Of a DNA stretch of 37,818 nt, positions 16,504 to 25,572 are shown in pieces. Below the pieces are notes generated by a model. The model worked only from the letters and a program-made list of their open reading frames with translations. It ran no database searches and was not told the origin of the DNA. The stretch is from Lachnospiraceae bacterium (GTDB lineage Bacteria; Bacillota; Clostridia; Lachnospirales; Lachnospiraceae), in NCBI GenBank assembly GCA_029062895.1, contig JAIDPF010000085.1, positions 1 to 37,818 on the forward strand, read 5' to 3'. Numbering within the stretch: position 1 is the first letter of the stretch; the number at the start of each line of letters is the position of its first letter. The position numbers were made by a program, and so were the translations under genes.

Positions 16504-17289
16504 TTAACAGTTCTTAAACGGCTCTTTCACTTTTTCTTTATTCTTATCCAAGAAAAATGCCATGCCGTATTTCTGGTCTTCCGTCTCGAAGCAGTCGCCA
16601 AAAAGCTTCTCTTCGATCACGATCGCCTGATCGATGTCTACCTGAAGTCCGTCATTGATAGCCTTCTTGCAGTTGCGGACAGCAATCGGTGCATTCTTCG
16701 CAATACCGGATGCCATCTTCTCTGCTGCAGGAAGCAGTTCCTCAAGCGGATATACAGCATTCACAAGACCGATGCGGTACGCTTCGTCCGCCTTGATATT
16801 ACGCGCTGTATAGATCATCTGTTTTGCCATACCCGGGCTTACCAGTCTTGCAAGCCTCTGTGTACCGCCGAATCCCGGCGTGATGCCCAGTCCAACCTCA
16901 GGCTGTCCAAATACAGCGTTCTCAGAACAGATCCTGATATCGCAGCTCATAGCGATCTCACATCCACCGCCCAGTGCAAATCCATTAACCGCCGCAATCA
17001 CAGGGATCGGGAAGTTCTCTAACTTACGAAATACGTCATTTCCCTTCTTGCCGAATGCCTCTCCCTCCGCTTTGGTCAATGTACTCATCTCGCCGATGTC
17101 CGCACCGGCAACAAAGGATTTCTGTCCTGCACCCGTTAAGATCAGGCATCTTGTATTTTCAAGATCGACTGCGTCCAACGTTGTACTCAACTCATCCAAT
17201 ACCTTTGAATTCAAAGCGTTCAGCGCCTTCTCGCGGTTGATTGTAATCGTTCCGACAGCGCCCTTAACTTCATAAAGGATAAATTCCAT
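16504..17289 (-). CDS. crt: Crotonase (3-hydroxybutyryl-CoA dehydratase) Crt
   Basis: Enoyl-CoA hydratase fold, 261 residues, dehydrating 3-hydroxybutyryl-CoA to crotonyl-CoA. The oxyanion-hole segment SFVAGADIGEM (about 58-67), the GGGCEIAMSCDIRI helix and the catalytic glutamate in FGQPEVGLGITPGFGGTQRL are present. The context, second in a thl-crt-hbd-bcd-etfBA operon, makes the short-chain role very likely. The start has GGGG and an AAGGAAAGAG tract upstream. Confidence 0.95.
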   Translation of the reverse strand: MEFILYEVKGAVGTITINREKALNALNSKVLDELSTTLDAVDLENTRCLILTGAGQKSFVAGADIGEMSTLTKAEGEAFGKKGNDVFRKLENFPIPVIAAVNGFALGGGCEIAMSCDIRICSENAVFGQPEVGLGITPGFGGTQRLARLVSPGMAKQMIYTARNIKADEAYRIGLVNAVYPLEELLPAAEKMASGIAKNAPIAVRNCKKAINDGLQVDIDQAIVIEEKLFGDCFETEDQKYGMAFFLDKNKEKVKEPFKNC

Positions 17290-17330
17290 GTTGATGTCCC
17301 CTCTTTCCTTATGATATCGTCTTACCCATG

Positions 17331-18521
17331 TTAAGCTTCATATTTCTCAACAACTGTTGAACATCCCATACCGCCGCCGATACAAAGCGTTGCAAGACCA
17401 CGCTTGGAACCACGTTTCTGCATCTCATGCAGCAGGGTAACAAGGATACGGCATCCGGATGCCCCTACAGGATGTCCCAGAGCAATCGCTCCACCGTTTA
17501 CATTAAGAATATCTTTATTAAAACCAAGTTCTCTTGCAACAGCGATAGACTGTGCAGCAAATGCCTCATTTGCCTCGATCAGATCAAAATCATCCATGGT
17601 AAGTCCGGTCTTTGCAAGAACCTTTTTGGTAGAAGCAACAGGTCCGATACCCATGATGGAAGGATCTACACCGCCAAGAGCGCCTGCTACCCATGTAGCC
17701 ATCGGTGTTACACCAAGTTCCTTAGCCTTCTCCTCACTCATAACAACAATCGCAGCTGCACCGTCATTGATACCGGAAGCATTACCTGCAGTAACCTTTC
17801 CATCTTTGTTGATCGCGCGAAGTTTTGCAAGTCCTTCCATGGTTGTTCCGGGACGAGGTCCTTCATCAGTATCTACCACAACCACTTCTTTTTTCTTTTT
17901 CACCTCTACAGGAACGATCTCGTCTTTAAATTTACCGGACGCCTGTGCAGCAGCGCATTTCGTCTGGCTGGCTACAGCAAACTCATCAAGTTCTTCTCTG
18001 GAGATGTTCCAGCGTGCGTCATTACAGATATTGTCTGCAGTCTGAATCATATGGTAATTGTTAAATGCATCCCATAACGCGTCATTTACCATGGTATCAA
18101 CCAGTGTTGCATTGTTCATTCTATAACCATAACGTCCCTGCATTGCAGCGTAAGGAGCCATGGACATGTTCTCCATACCGCCGGCTACTACAATATCTGC
18201 ATCACCGCTGTTGATCATCTGCGCTGCCATATTGACACAGTTCAGACCTGATCCGCAGACCACATTGACTGTTACGGCTGTTGTTTCAATTGGAAGACCA
18301 GCTTTAATGGATGCCTGACGTGCAACGTTCTGTCCAAGACCTGCCTGAATAACGCATCCCATATATACATGATCTACATCCTCAGGTTTCACTCCTGCCC
18401 TGTTTAATGCCTCCTTAATTACGATCGCTCCCAGTTCCGGAGCCGGTGTGGTAGAAAGCGCTCCACCCATAGTACCAATTGCAGTACGGCATGCACCTGC
18501 CAAAACAATTTTCTTTGACAT
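17331..18521 (-). CDS. thlA: Acetyl-CoA C-acetyltransferase (thiolase) Thl
   Basis: Condenses two acetyl-CoA to acetoacetyl-CoA, the entry step of the butyrate pathway. The 396-residue length is normal. The acyl-accepting cysteine lies in [17 protein letters not shown] (about residue 89). [13 protein letters not shown], the histidine in [14 protein letters not shown], and the second active-site cysteine in [10 protein letters not shown] near the C-terminus are all present. A GGAGGAAAAGAG site precedes the ATG. It is the first gene of the operon, with a strong promoter at 18601-18629. Confidence 0.96.
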   Translation of the reverse strand: MSKKIVLAGACRTAIGTMGGALSTTPAPELGAIVIKEALNRAGVKPEDVDHVYMGCVIQAGLGQNVARQASIKAGLPIETTAVTVNVVCGSGLNCVNMAAQMINSGDADIVVAGGMENMSMAPYAAMQGRYGYRMNNATLVDTMVNDALWDAFNNYHMIQTADNICNDARWNISREELDEFAVASQTKCAAAQASGKFKDEIVPVEVKKKKEVVVVDTDEGPRPGTTMEGLAKLRAINKDGKVTAGNASGINDGAAAIVVMSEEKAKELGVTPMATWVAGALGGVDPSIMGIGPVASTKKVLAKTGLTMDDFDLIEANEAFAAQSIAVARELGFNKDILNVNGGAIALGHPVGASGCRILVTLLHEMQKRGSKRGLATLCIGGGMGCSTVVEKYEA

Positions 18522-18600
18522 CTCTTTTCCTCCATCTTTTTATTTTATAGTTTCATTTATTGACGAGGCAGTTATCCATCCGCCATCGCCGACTATTTCC

Positions 18601-18629
18601 ATTTTATCATAGGCACTTTTCTTTTGCAA
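18601..18629 (-). promoter_or_regulatory. Promoter of the thl-crt-hbd-bcd-etfBA operon
   Basis: On the minus strand TTGCAA (18624-18629) is separated by 17 bp from TAAAAT (18601-18606), with TGA just before the -10 (extended -10). It follows directly after the hpf terminator and gives a 5' leader of about 70 nt. Confidence 0.8.
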
Positions 18630-18642
18630 TGAGTTATTCATG

Positions 18643-18677
18643 AAAAAGCAGGAACACCGGTTTCAAAGTGTTCCTGC
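18643..18677 (-). terminator. Terminator of hpf
   Basis: On the minus strand GCAGGAACAC (18668-18677) pairs perfectly with GTGTTCCTGC (18648-18657) over a 10-nt loop, followed by TTTTTC. Confidence 0.9.
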
Positions 18678-18734
18678 CCAAGATCCGTTTATTCTTAACG
18701 GCTCTGACGGCAGATTGCCACGGCAATCCGCCGT

Positions 18735-19262
18735 TCATACTTCCGGTTCAATCAAACCATAGGTATTGCCTTTTCTCTTATAAACAACATTGACCTGCTC
18801 CGTCTCCGCATTGCAGAATACATAGAAGTTGTGTCCCAGAAGTTCCATCTGCACGCAGGCGTCTTCCGGATACATCGGTTTGATATCAAATCTCTTGGTA
18901 CGGATGATCTTAATCTCTTCTTCATCCATAAAATCCTTATCAATATATTCCTGCTTGAAGAAGGAGGCATTCTGCTGCTGATCAACCAGCTTTGTCTTAT
19001 ACTTCTTCAACTGCCGCTCAATGATCTCTTCAACCAGATCGATGGAAATATACATATCGCTGCTTACCTGCTCGGAACGAATGATATTGCCCTTTACAGG
19101 AATCGTTACCTCTATTTTCTGCCTTTCCTTTTCCACACTTAATGTCACATGGACTTCCGTATCCGGCGTAAAATATTTCTCCAGCTTTCCGATCTTATCC
19201 TCAACTGCACTCTTTAATCCTTCTGTCACCTCAATGTTTTTTCCTACGATTATAAATTTCAT
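18735..19262 (-). CDS. hpf: Ribosome hibernation promoting factor, long form
   Basis: A 175-residue ribosome-associated protein that in Firmicutes dimerises 70S ribosomes into inactive 100S particles in slow growth. The N-terminal domain (about 1-100: KFIIVGKNIEVTEGLKSAVEDKIGKLEKYF, then the beta-alpha strands) is followed by a linker and the C-terminal dimerisation domain (about 118-175: IIRTKRFDIKPMYPEDACVQMELLGHNFYVFCNAETEQVNVVYKRKGNTYGLIEP). The ATG at 19262 has AAAGGTGG upstream. It is transcribed alone from the promoter at 19334-19362, downstream of a DnaA-box cluster. Confidence 0.95.
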   Translation of the reverse strand: MKFIIVGKNIEVTEGLKSAVEDKIGKLEKYFTPDTEVHVTLSVEKERQKIEVTIPVKGNIIRSEQVSSDMYISIDLVEEIIERQLKKYKTKLVDQQQNASFFKQEYIDKDFMDEEEIKIIRTKRFDIKPMYPEDACVQMELLGHNFYVFCNAETEQVNVVYKRKGNTYGLIEPEV

Positions 19263-19333
19263 AGCCAGCCCACCTTTCATAGGTTTTTGTATGATACTTA
19301 TATTTATTTGACATTTTTTGGTATCATAATGGT

Positions 19334-19362
19334 AGTATACCACATTTGAGACAAGCTTTCAA
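19334..19362 (-). promoter_or_regulatory. Promoter of hpf
   Basis: On the minus strand TTGAAA (19357-19362) is separated by 17 bp from TATACT (19334-19339), preceded by TGG (extended -10). It is placed about 70 bp before the hpf start. Confidence 0.8.
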
Positions 19363-19408
19363 CAATTTCAAAATTCCGTTTTGTTCTTCTTTTTTTGACA
19401 GGAATTAA

Positions 19409-19479
19409 TGTGGATAATGTGGATAAATCGGTGTATAACTCACTTTTTAGTAGTTTCACGTCTTTAAAATTGTGGATAA
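19409..19479. promoter_or_regulatory. Cluster of DnaA-box 9-mers
   Basis: TGTGGATAA, the reverse complement of the consensus DnaA box TTATCCACA, occurs perfectly at 19409-19417, 19418-19426 (abutting the first) and 19471-19479. A one-mismatch copy, GGTGTATAA, is at 19430-19438. All four read in the same direction within 71 bp. They lie 47-146 bp upstream of the -35 of hpf, in a non-coding stretch between hpf and the NlpC/P60 gene. DnaA binding is inferred from the sequence only. Confidence 0.7.
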
Positions 19480-19565
19480 CTATCATAAATGCCCTATTAC
19501 GACCTGACAGTGTTTTTTCTGTATGTTACTTACGTGAAACACTGATAAAAACAGTATCCGAATCG

Positions 19566-19602
19566 AAAAAGGAACTGAGAGCCGACGCTTCAGTTCCTTT
19601 AT
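19566..19602 (-). terminator. Terminator of the NlpC/P60 gene
   Basis: AAGGAACTGA (minus strand, 19590-19599) pairs with TCAGTTCCTT (19569-19578) over an 11-nt loop, followed by TTTCG on the minus strand. The plus strand reads into TTTATAAAA, so it may also work in reverse. Confidence 0.85.
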
Positions 19603-19640
19603 AAAATCTGAAATATGATTCCACACTTATCTATTCCGCA

Positions 19641-21083
19641 TCAGAAGATACGTCTTACAGCCAGCACGCTACGGTAGCTTACATTGGAAATGATAATACC
19701 GGTTCTTTCGTTACTTGCATGTACGATCTGACCATTACCAATATAAATTCCCACATGACCGGAGTAACAGATAATGTCACCGGGCTGCGCATTCGCGACA
19801 CCGCCTTCGACCGCATAACCGCGGCTTCTGTCCGCCGTTGAAGAATGCGGAAGCGATACACCAAACGCCGCATATACGCTCATAACAAATCCGGAACAGT
19901 CCGTTCCATTCGTCAAGCTGGAACCACCATACACATACGGATTGCCCACAAACTGGCATGCATACTGTGCAACCGAAACGCCCATGGAATTGTCTCCCGT
20001 AATCGTTGGTACCGTATAAGTAGAATGGCTGCCACTGCTGGTTGTATTCCGGTTTGCGGACGCCTGTGCCGCACGTGCTGCCGCCTGCGCCGCTTCACGT
20101 TCCTGACGCTCTCTTTCGAGTCTGGCTTCTTCCTCTGCTCTGGACTCAGCCACAACAAAATCCGTTCTTAAATTAACATATTCCGCAGAAACATAGCCTT
20201 CACCCTCTTCTATGGAAACCTTAACCCAACCATCAAGTTCCTCTAAAACGCTTAGATCTTCTTCGATGGGAACAAGACCAAGCACGGAAGATTCTGTACT
20301 GGGCTCCGTGCGCACCTTTAAAGTAGTGGTATTAACTGTCGCCACTCTGGTGCCCACCTCTCTGGCAAGTTCTATCGCTGCTTCCCCTGTCACGCAATAC
20401 TCTGCCTTGACATAACCGGTACACCTTCCTGATGTGATCTTATACCAGCCGTTCTCTTCTTCTATAAAATTGCCGACAGAATCATCATACAGCTTGCCGA
20501 CGATCTCTCCTTCTTCACTAGGAATGTCCCGTACATTCACATAATTTGTTACCTGCGCAATGACTAGATCGCTGAAATTCTCCGGATCAAGATCCTTATC
20601 TTCCTGAGAGACGGTTTCAACTACTGTCGAATCCATAACCTCCCTCATCTCAGCTGAACGCTCCGCGCCGATCTGAATCGACATGGTAAGGGAGTCAGCA
20701 GCTGCTGAAGCATTGATCGTATTCAGAGTAGATGCCGCACTGACTGCTGCCGCAGAAACAGCATCACTGGCAGGCATATCAGCAAGGACAGTTTCATTAT
20801 TGCTGACATCCACTTCCATCTTCAGCACCTCTTCCACACCCGCGTCAATAAATCCATTTGACGATGTATTCTGTGCTATCGACTGTGAAAGTGCATCTGC
20901 CTCTGTCTGCTCTATATAGATCTCACTGATATCCAACCCCTCTCCCAGCGCAAGCGCTACACCGCCTGCCGGAAGAACATCTCTTACATTTGTTGCATCA
21001 ACCTCGCTATTTCCAAGTCCAACAGTAAGTATTGCCGTCATGGTCATCGCCGCTAATGCAATTGTTACTATCTTCTTTTTCAC
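19641..21083 (-). CDS. Secreted SH3-domain NlpC/P60 peptidoglycan hydrolase
   Basis: Predicted exported cell-wall endopeptidase of 480 residues. It starts with a signal peptide (KKKIVTIALAAMTMTAILTVGLG). An unusual Ala/Ser-rich linker (about 40-150) follows. Two bacterial SH3 domains come next (about 168-232: VNVRDIPSEEGEIVGKL; about 240-310: LKVRTEPSTESSVLGLV), then a charged coiled-coil with Arg/Glu/Ala (about 315-345) and a Ser/Thr linker. The C-terminal NlpC/P60 domain has its catalytic Cys in GTDCSGFV and His in GHVGIYIG. Likely cleaves stem peptides during division or growth. The promoter region carries two palindromes. Confidence 0.92.
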   Translation of the reverse strand: MKKKIVTIALAAMTMTAILTVGLGNSEVDATNVRDVLPAGGVALALGEGLDISEIYIEQTEADALSQSIAQNTSSNGFIDAGVEEVLKMEVDVSNNETVLADMPASDAVSAAAVSAASTLNTINASAAADSLTMSIQIGAERSAEMREVMDSTVVETVSQEDKDLDPENFSDLVIAQVTNYVNVRDIPSEEGEIVGKLYDDSVGNFIEEENGWYKITSGRCTGYVKAEYCVTGEAAIELAREVGTRVATVNTTTLKVRTEPSTESSVLGLVPIEEDLSVLEELDGWVKVSIEEGEGYVSAEYVNLRTDFVVAESRAEEEARLERERQEREAAQAAARAAQASANRNTTSSGSHSTYTVPTITGDNSMGVSVAQYACQFVGNPYVYGGSSLTNGTDCSGFVMSVYAAFGVSLPHSSTADRSRGYAVEGGVANAQPGDIICYSGHVGIYIGNGQIVHASNERTGIIISNVSYRSVLAVRRIF

Positions 21084-21109
21084 GAATCTGCATCCCCTAA
21101 CTCTAAATA

Positions 21110-21161
21110 TTACAGTTTTAACTGTAAATTATTACAGAATTGTTACGTTATATGTAACAAT
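21110..21161. promoter_or_regulatory. Two palindromes at the NlpC/P60 promoter (candidate operators)
   Basis: TTACAGTT-TT-AACTGTAA (21110-21127) lies in the 5' leader. ATTGTTAC-N7-GTAACAAT (21139-21146 and 21154-21161) overlaps the -10 and start point. Both are perfect 8-bp arms rich in TTAC/GTAA. The half sites resemble the TGTWA core of WalR-type response regulator sites, but the usual 11-bp spacing of direct repeats is not met, so the regulator is unknown. Confidence 0.5.
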
Positions 21162-21187
21162 ATAACACTATGCGTAATATTTGTCAA
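21159..21187 (-). promoter_or_regulatory. Promoter of the NlpC/P60 gene
   Basis: On the minus strand a perfect TTGACA (21182-21187) is separated by 17 bp from TATATT (21159-21164), with TGT before the -10 (extended -10). Confidence 0.82.
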
Positions 21188-21267
21188 GCAGTTCTCGCAT
21201 TTTTAGCCTCCATGCCGCTCAATAGCTCACATTCTTTTTCAGCACAAAATAAGTTCATTTCATAATA

Positions 21268-21302
21268 AAAGCGACTGTATGAAACACTCACACAGCCGCT
21301 TT
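21268..21302 (-). terminator. Terminator of the chemosensory operon
   Basis: On the minus strand AAAGCGGCTGT (21292-21302) pairs with ACAGTCGCTTT (21268-21278), one G-U pair, 13-nt loop, followed by TATTATG. It lies about 25 bp after the mcp stop. Confidence 0.8.
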
Positions 21303-21324
21303 ACTTCTTTCTATAATTATGTAA

Positions 21325-22791
21325 TTAGTATTTGCCGAAGTTATCTCCTCCAAGGGAAATGATCTTCTCATTGTCATTTGATGAAGAATCATAAGAATCA
21401 GAACCTGATGAGGAAGAAGCCCCCTTATTACCAAGCTGGTAGATGGAAATCATCTCTCTCATTCTGGAAGCCTGACCGGAAAGTTCCTCACTTGCCGCAG
21501 CACACTCCTCACTGGTAGCCGAGTTGGTCTGTACTACCTGTGAAACCTGTGTGATCGCCTGATCTACCTGAGCAACTGCCGTTGCCTGATAATTGGAGGT
21601 CTGCGCAATATTATTGATCAGTACTTCACTCTTCTCAACAGCCTCTGTAATTACGCCCAATGCCTTTGCAGTCTCATCTGCAATCCTGGAACCCTGATTA
21701 ACCTTGTTAATAGAACCTTCGATCATTTCTGCTGTCTCAGATGCCGCTGCAGCGCTCTTTGCAGCTAAGCTTCTTACTTCTTCTGCTACTACCGCAAATC
21801 CTTTTCCTGCCTCTCCGGCTCTTGCAGCTTCCACAGCCGCATTCAACGCAAGAATATTGGTCTGGAAAGCAATATCGTCAATAACCTTGATAATCTTGGA
21901 AATGCTTTCGGAGGACTTATTGATGTCTTCCATAGCTGCCATCATATCCTGCATCTTCTCATTTCCTTCTTTTACATCCTGAATAGCGCTCGCTACCAGT
22001 TTTGCAGCTTCATTGGCCTGTGAAGCATTCTGTTTTGTCTTTTCCGTGATCTCATCGATCGAAGCCGTGATCTCCTCGATAGCACTTGCCTGCTCAGTTG
22101 TTCCCTGTGCAAGAGACTGGCTTGCGCTTGCTACCTGTGAAGCCCCGATGGAAACCTGATATCCCGCATCATTGATGCCGCTCAGTACACGATGATTCTC
22201 TTCTACCAGTTTCTTCAGAGAATACCCCAGCACGTCATCAGAAGATGCCGGATTAACGGTAATGGTAAGATTACCATTAGCCACTTCCTCTGCGATCTTA
22301 GCCTGATACTTGGTGTTACTGATGACATTCTGATACTCATCCACCAATTCGCCAAATTCGTCATTGTGATACTTGACCAATTCGATATCCACACGTCCTG
22401 CAGCTATATCTTTTGCCGCCCTGGACAGCTGCTCTACGGATTTATTGATGATCTTGATCAGCATGGCAGCAATGAAAACGGTTATGATGACTGAAACAAC
22501 CACCAATGCAAAGCTGATAATATTGGAGGTCGTAGCTCTGCTGTCGATGCTTGCTATATCATCTTCCGCAGTAGTTTCCAAGGTTTCAGACAGTATTTGT
22601 GCCTTTGCCTGATCTGCGCCGATCTCCTCCATCTTTGCCTCAACAACCTCGACCTGTTCCTTCTGCATATTCCTTACAATTTTGTCAATACTGCTTACGG
22701 ACATCATTCCAAAGATTACATTAATAATGGTAAACACAATCGGAATAATAAATCCAATAATCATTTTTGTTTTCATCTTCATGTCTTTCAT
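21325..22791 (-). CDS. Methyl-accepting chemotaxis protein with a very small sensor domain
   Basis: A 488-residue chemoreceptor. TM1 is at about 10-31. Only about 55 residues, charged and helical, lie outside before TM2 (about 90-112), so it is unlikely to hold a full Cache or four-helix ligand-binding domain. A HAMP domain (about 113-165) and a second HAMP-like segment (about 166-212) come next. The signalling hairpin has its tip at [36 protein letters not shown]. The C-terminus is a Ser/Gly/Asp linker ending in GGDNFGKY, without the enterobacterial NWETF CheR-docking motif. Last gene of the chemosensory operon, 2 bp after cheW. Confidence 0.95.
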   Translation of the reverse strand: MKDMKMKTKMIIGFIIPIVFTIINVIFGMMSVSSIDKIVRNMQKEQVEVVEAKMEEIGADQAKAQILSETLETTAEDDIASIDSRATTSNIISFALVVVSVIITVFIAAMLIKIINKSVEQLSRAAKDIAAGRVDIELVKYHNDEFGELVDEYQNVISNTKYQAKIAEEVANGNLTITVNPASSDDVLGYSLKKLVEENHRVLSGINDAGYQVSIGASQVASASQSLAQGTTEQASAIEEITASIDEITEKTKQNASQANEAAKLVASAIQDVKEGNEKMQDMMAAMEDINKSSESISKIIKVIDDIAFQTNILALNAAVEAARAGEAGKGFAVVAEEVRSLAAKSAAAASETAEMIEGSINKVNQGSRIADETAKALGVITEAVEKSEVLINNIAQTSNYQATAVAQVDQAITQVSQVVQTNSATSEECAAASEELSGQASRMREMISIYQLGNKGASSSSGSDSYDSSSNDNEKIISLGGDNFGKY

Positions 22792-22793
22792 AA

Positions 22794-23345
22794 TTACACC
22801 TCTCCTTCTTCATTTTGATCACTTGTCTGTTCCATAGCCGATAGATCCGCGTCATTTATCAGCTTATCAGGGTCCAGCAGAAGCTTTACGGTATCCCCTA
22901 CCTTTCCGATCCCGTAAACATATTTATTCTGCATCTTATCTGCCTTTCCAACTCTTGGCGGCGGCAGGATATTTTCCTCTTGGATCTCTACAACCTCGGC
23001 GATCTTTTCTATAATCAATCCTACTACCGTAGATTTTACATTGATCACCATAATACAGGTTCTGTCATTATATTCAAGAGGTTCCTGCTTAAATCTGAGC
23101 CTTACATCAATTACCGGAATTATTTTTCCTCTCAGATTGATCAGGCCTTTGATGTAATCCTCTGTATCAGGAATCGCTGTGATTGCCTGAAAACATATGA
23201 TTTCACTCACGTATTGAATCTTCAGTGCAAAATGCTCACTTCCCAACTTGAATGTCATGTACTTCCCTTTTTGCGCATCATGCTCATTGGAAGCATTACT
23301 TTCATCCTGCTCTGTCGGACTATTTAATCCAGTTATTGCATCCAT
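22794..23345 (-). CDS. cheW: CheW adaptor protein
   Basis: A 183-residue coupling protein linking receptor to CheA. After a polar N-terminal extension (about 1-25) the CheW fold runs from about 28 to 165: [51 protein letters not shown], and [24 protein letters not shown]. The C-terminus is acidic and rich in Gln/Glu. A GGAGG site lies about 12 bp before the ATG. It sits between cheA and the mcp in the operon. Confidence 0.94.
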   Translation of the reverse strand: MDAITGLNSPTEQDESNASNEHDAQKGKYMTFKLGSEHFALKIQYVSEIICFQAITAIPDTEDYIKGLINLRGKIIPVIDVRLRFKQEPLEYNDRTCIMVINVKSTVVGLIIEKIAEVVEIQEENILPPPRVGKADKMQNKYVYGIGKVGDTVKLLLDPDKLINDADLSAMEQTSDQNEEGEV

Positions 23346-23372
23346 ATAAATTCATGCACCTCCTTTCGTAGT

Positions 23373-25526
23373 TTATTCAATCAATCCTACCGGATCAAGT
23401 ATCAGCGCGATGCTTCCGTCTCCCAGCTGTGTACAGCCGGATAATCCTTTTACCTTCTTAATATAAGATGGAATCGGTTTTACAACGATCTCCTGCTTGC
23501 CGATCAGTCTGTCTACAAACAGACATACCGTTTTCCCTTCCACCTCGAAGATTAACATCATGCCATCCTCGACTGATTTTGTACATTTTTTCAGTCCGTA
23601 CCATTCTCCCAGCCGAAGAACCGGATAACACTCTCCACGGATCATGATAAACTCTTCGCCATTTGGCTCATGAATCATCATATTCTCTCTTACGCTAACA
23701 AATTCCTTGATTACTCCTGTTTCTACTACGAAAGAAGAATCCTCTGTTTCCATTACGATACCGTCGATGATCGCCAGTGTCAAAGGAATCTTTAAAGTCA
23801 TTGTAGTTCCAAAGCCTGCCATACTTTCTATTTCCAGCGCGCCGCCGATTGCCTGAATGTTCTGTACCACCACATCCATTCCAACGCCTCGCCCGGAATA
23901 TTCCGTCACCTTCTCGTTGGTAGAAAAGCCCGGCAGCGTAATAAACTGGAATACTTCCCTATCCGTATACTCGCTGTCCGCCTTCCCATCCTCCAGCAGT
24001 TTCTGTTTTCTTGCTTTGGCAAGTATCTTTTCACGGTCCAGACCTTTTCCGTTGTCTGCCACGCTGATCCATACTTTTCCGGCTTCGGTCCTTGCAGAAA
24101 GAGTAACCTTTGATTTCTCCTTTTTACCGCTCTCCGCAAGCTCCTCCTTTGTTTCAATGCCGTGATCTACCGCATTACGCACCAGATGCATCAACGGATC
24201 GGAAATATTCTCGATAATATTCTTATCTACTTCTGTATGTTCGCCGACCATGACAAAATCAATATCCTTATCCAGTTTTCTGGAAACGTCAAACACGATA
24301 CGGTTCATCTTCTGGAACAGATTGGTCAACGGCACCATACGCATGGACATGATCACATTCTGCAGATCCGTAGAAATCTTTGACATCTGCGCTGCCGCTT
24401 TGTTAAAGTTCGTAAGATTCAGACCCGGAACTTTCAAATCGGGATTCTGCAGTACCACGGATTCCGAAATCACCAGCTCGCCGATCAGATCCATCAACTG
24501 ATCCATCTTTGTAACATTAACGCTGATAAAGGCTGCCTTTTCATTCTTGTGCTTATCCTTTGCCAGCTTCTTATGCTTACCGGGTTCCTTAGACTGGATG
24601 ACAAAGTCACCGGGCGCGATCTGCGGTTTTTGCGGTTTTGGCGCTTCCTCAGCCTGACCACCCTCTTCTCCCGTTTTTGCCTCAGTCGTCTCTGCTTCAG
24701 GTGCCGGCGAAGTCTGCGGCGGTGCCGTCGGGTCTCCGAAATCAAAGCCCTGCAGAAACTCTTCCGCTTTACACTCGTAGATATCAACCTGCTTGATATC
24801 ATAACCAATACCGATCAGCTCCCTGATCTCCTCCTCCGGGCACTGCGCCTGAATCAGCATCCTGAAGCCTTCCTTTAAAATATTTTCACCGCTTTCCTCG
24901 TCGGAAAGAATGTCTTCAGGATAATACAGGAGATCCTCTGCAACTTCTTTCAGCGCATATACGATCTTATAGGCATGTATATTTGCCATAACCGTATCGG
25001 GTGAAAATGTAATGTAAACCTTATAGAAATGGCTTGCCTCAGTGGCAACCGGCGCTATGTAAAACTGCTTTGGCTCTTCATGCACATTTTCCGGCACTTC
25101 CGCATCCTCATCTGCGCCCTTCTTAATGGTCTCCAAAAAACTGTTCAATCTCTTGAGTATCCCGGCAGGATCCCCATCAGCCGAACTTCCGTTACGGATC
25201 TTATCCATCTCACCCGAAATGAAATCCGCTACATCCAACACATGCTCCACCAGTTTCAGGTGCGGCACATGTTCGGGATGGGACTCTCTCAGAAAATAGA
25301 AGATATCTTCGAGTTTATGAGCAACCGCTGTGATATTATCAAACATCATAATACCGGAAGATCCCTTAATGGTATGCATCGTCCGGAATATCTCATTGAT
25401 ACTGTCTTCATCAAAACAATCCGCATCCTTCTGTTCAAGGACTATTTCCTGCAATTGCTCCAAAAGCTGTTCGTTTTCATAGAGATAAATGTCCAACATT
25501 CCCTCAGTACTAAATTCCTCAGCCAT
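23373..25526 (-). CDS. cheA: Chemotaxis histidine kinase CheA
   Basis: A 717-residue CheA. The P1 domain carries the phosphorylated His in IFRTMHTIKGSSGIM (about 50). A P2-like region (about 165-260) is followed by a linker rich in Ala/Glu/Pro. The P3 dimerisation helices (VNVTKMDQLMDLIGELV) come next. P4 has the N box HLVRNAVDHGIE, G1 VADNGKGL and G2 FSTNEKVTEYSGRGVGMDVV. The P5 regulatory CheW-like domain ends the protein. All catalytic boxes look intact. Downstream of a lone REC protein, the likely phosphate acceptor. Confidence 0.96.
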   Translation of the reverse strand: MAEEFSTEGMLDIYLYENEQLLEQLQEIVLEQKDADCFDEDSINEIFRTMHTIKGSSGIMMFDNITAVAHKLEDIFYFLRESHPEHVPHLKLVEHVLDVADFISGEMDKIRNGSSADGDPAGILKRLNSFLETIKKGADEDAEVPENVHEEPKQFYIAPVATEASHFYKVYITFSPDTVMANIHAYKIVYALKEVAEDLLYYPEDILSDEESGENILKEGFRMLIQAQCPEEEIRELIGIGYDIKQVDIYECKAEEFLQGFDFGDPTAPPQTSPAPEAETTEAKTGEEGGQAEEAPKPQKPQIAPGDFVIQSKEPGKHKKLAKDKHKNEKAAFISVNVTKMDQLMDLIGELVISESVVLQNPDLKVPGLNLTNFNKAAAQMSKISTDLQNVIMSMRMVPLTNLFQKMNRIVFDVSRKLDKDIDFVMVGEHTEVDKNIIENISDPLMHLVRNAVDHGIETKEELAESGKKEKSKVTLSARTEAGKVWISVADNGKGLDREKILAKARKQKLLEDGKADSEYTDREVFQFITLPGFSTNEKVTEYSGRGVGMDVVVQNIQAIGGALEIESMAGFGTTMTLKIPLTLAIIDGIVMETEDSSFVVETGVIKEFVSVRENMMIHEPNGEEFIMIRGECYPVLRLGEWYGLKKCTKSVEDGMMLIFEVEGKTVCLFVDRLIGKQEIVVKPIPSYIKKVKGLSGCTQLGDGSIALILDPVGLIE

Positions 25527-25572
25527 ATTTTCTCCTTTCCCGTATATTTTATAATACTAATTTATGTCAGGT

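Noticed and set aside
17404-18045. Plus-strand open frame of 213 codons opposite thl
   Set aside because: It lies fully inside the thiolase gene in the antisense direction, is Ser/Pro/Ala-rich as expected for a codon-biased shadow, and has no ribosome site. The thiolase motifs decide the strand.
19396-19426. Plus-strand promoter TTGACA at 19396 with GATAAT
   Set aside because: The spacing to the -10-like string is 12 or 21 bp, and no plus-strand gene follows; the strings are better explained by the DnaA boxes.
19506-19544. CAGTGTTT/AAACACTG inverted repeat as a terminator or operator
   Set aside because: The arms are short, the loop is long and no T-run follows in either direction; the real terminator of the NlpC/P60 gene is at 19566-19602.
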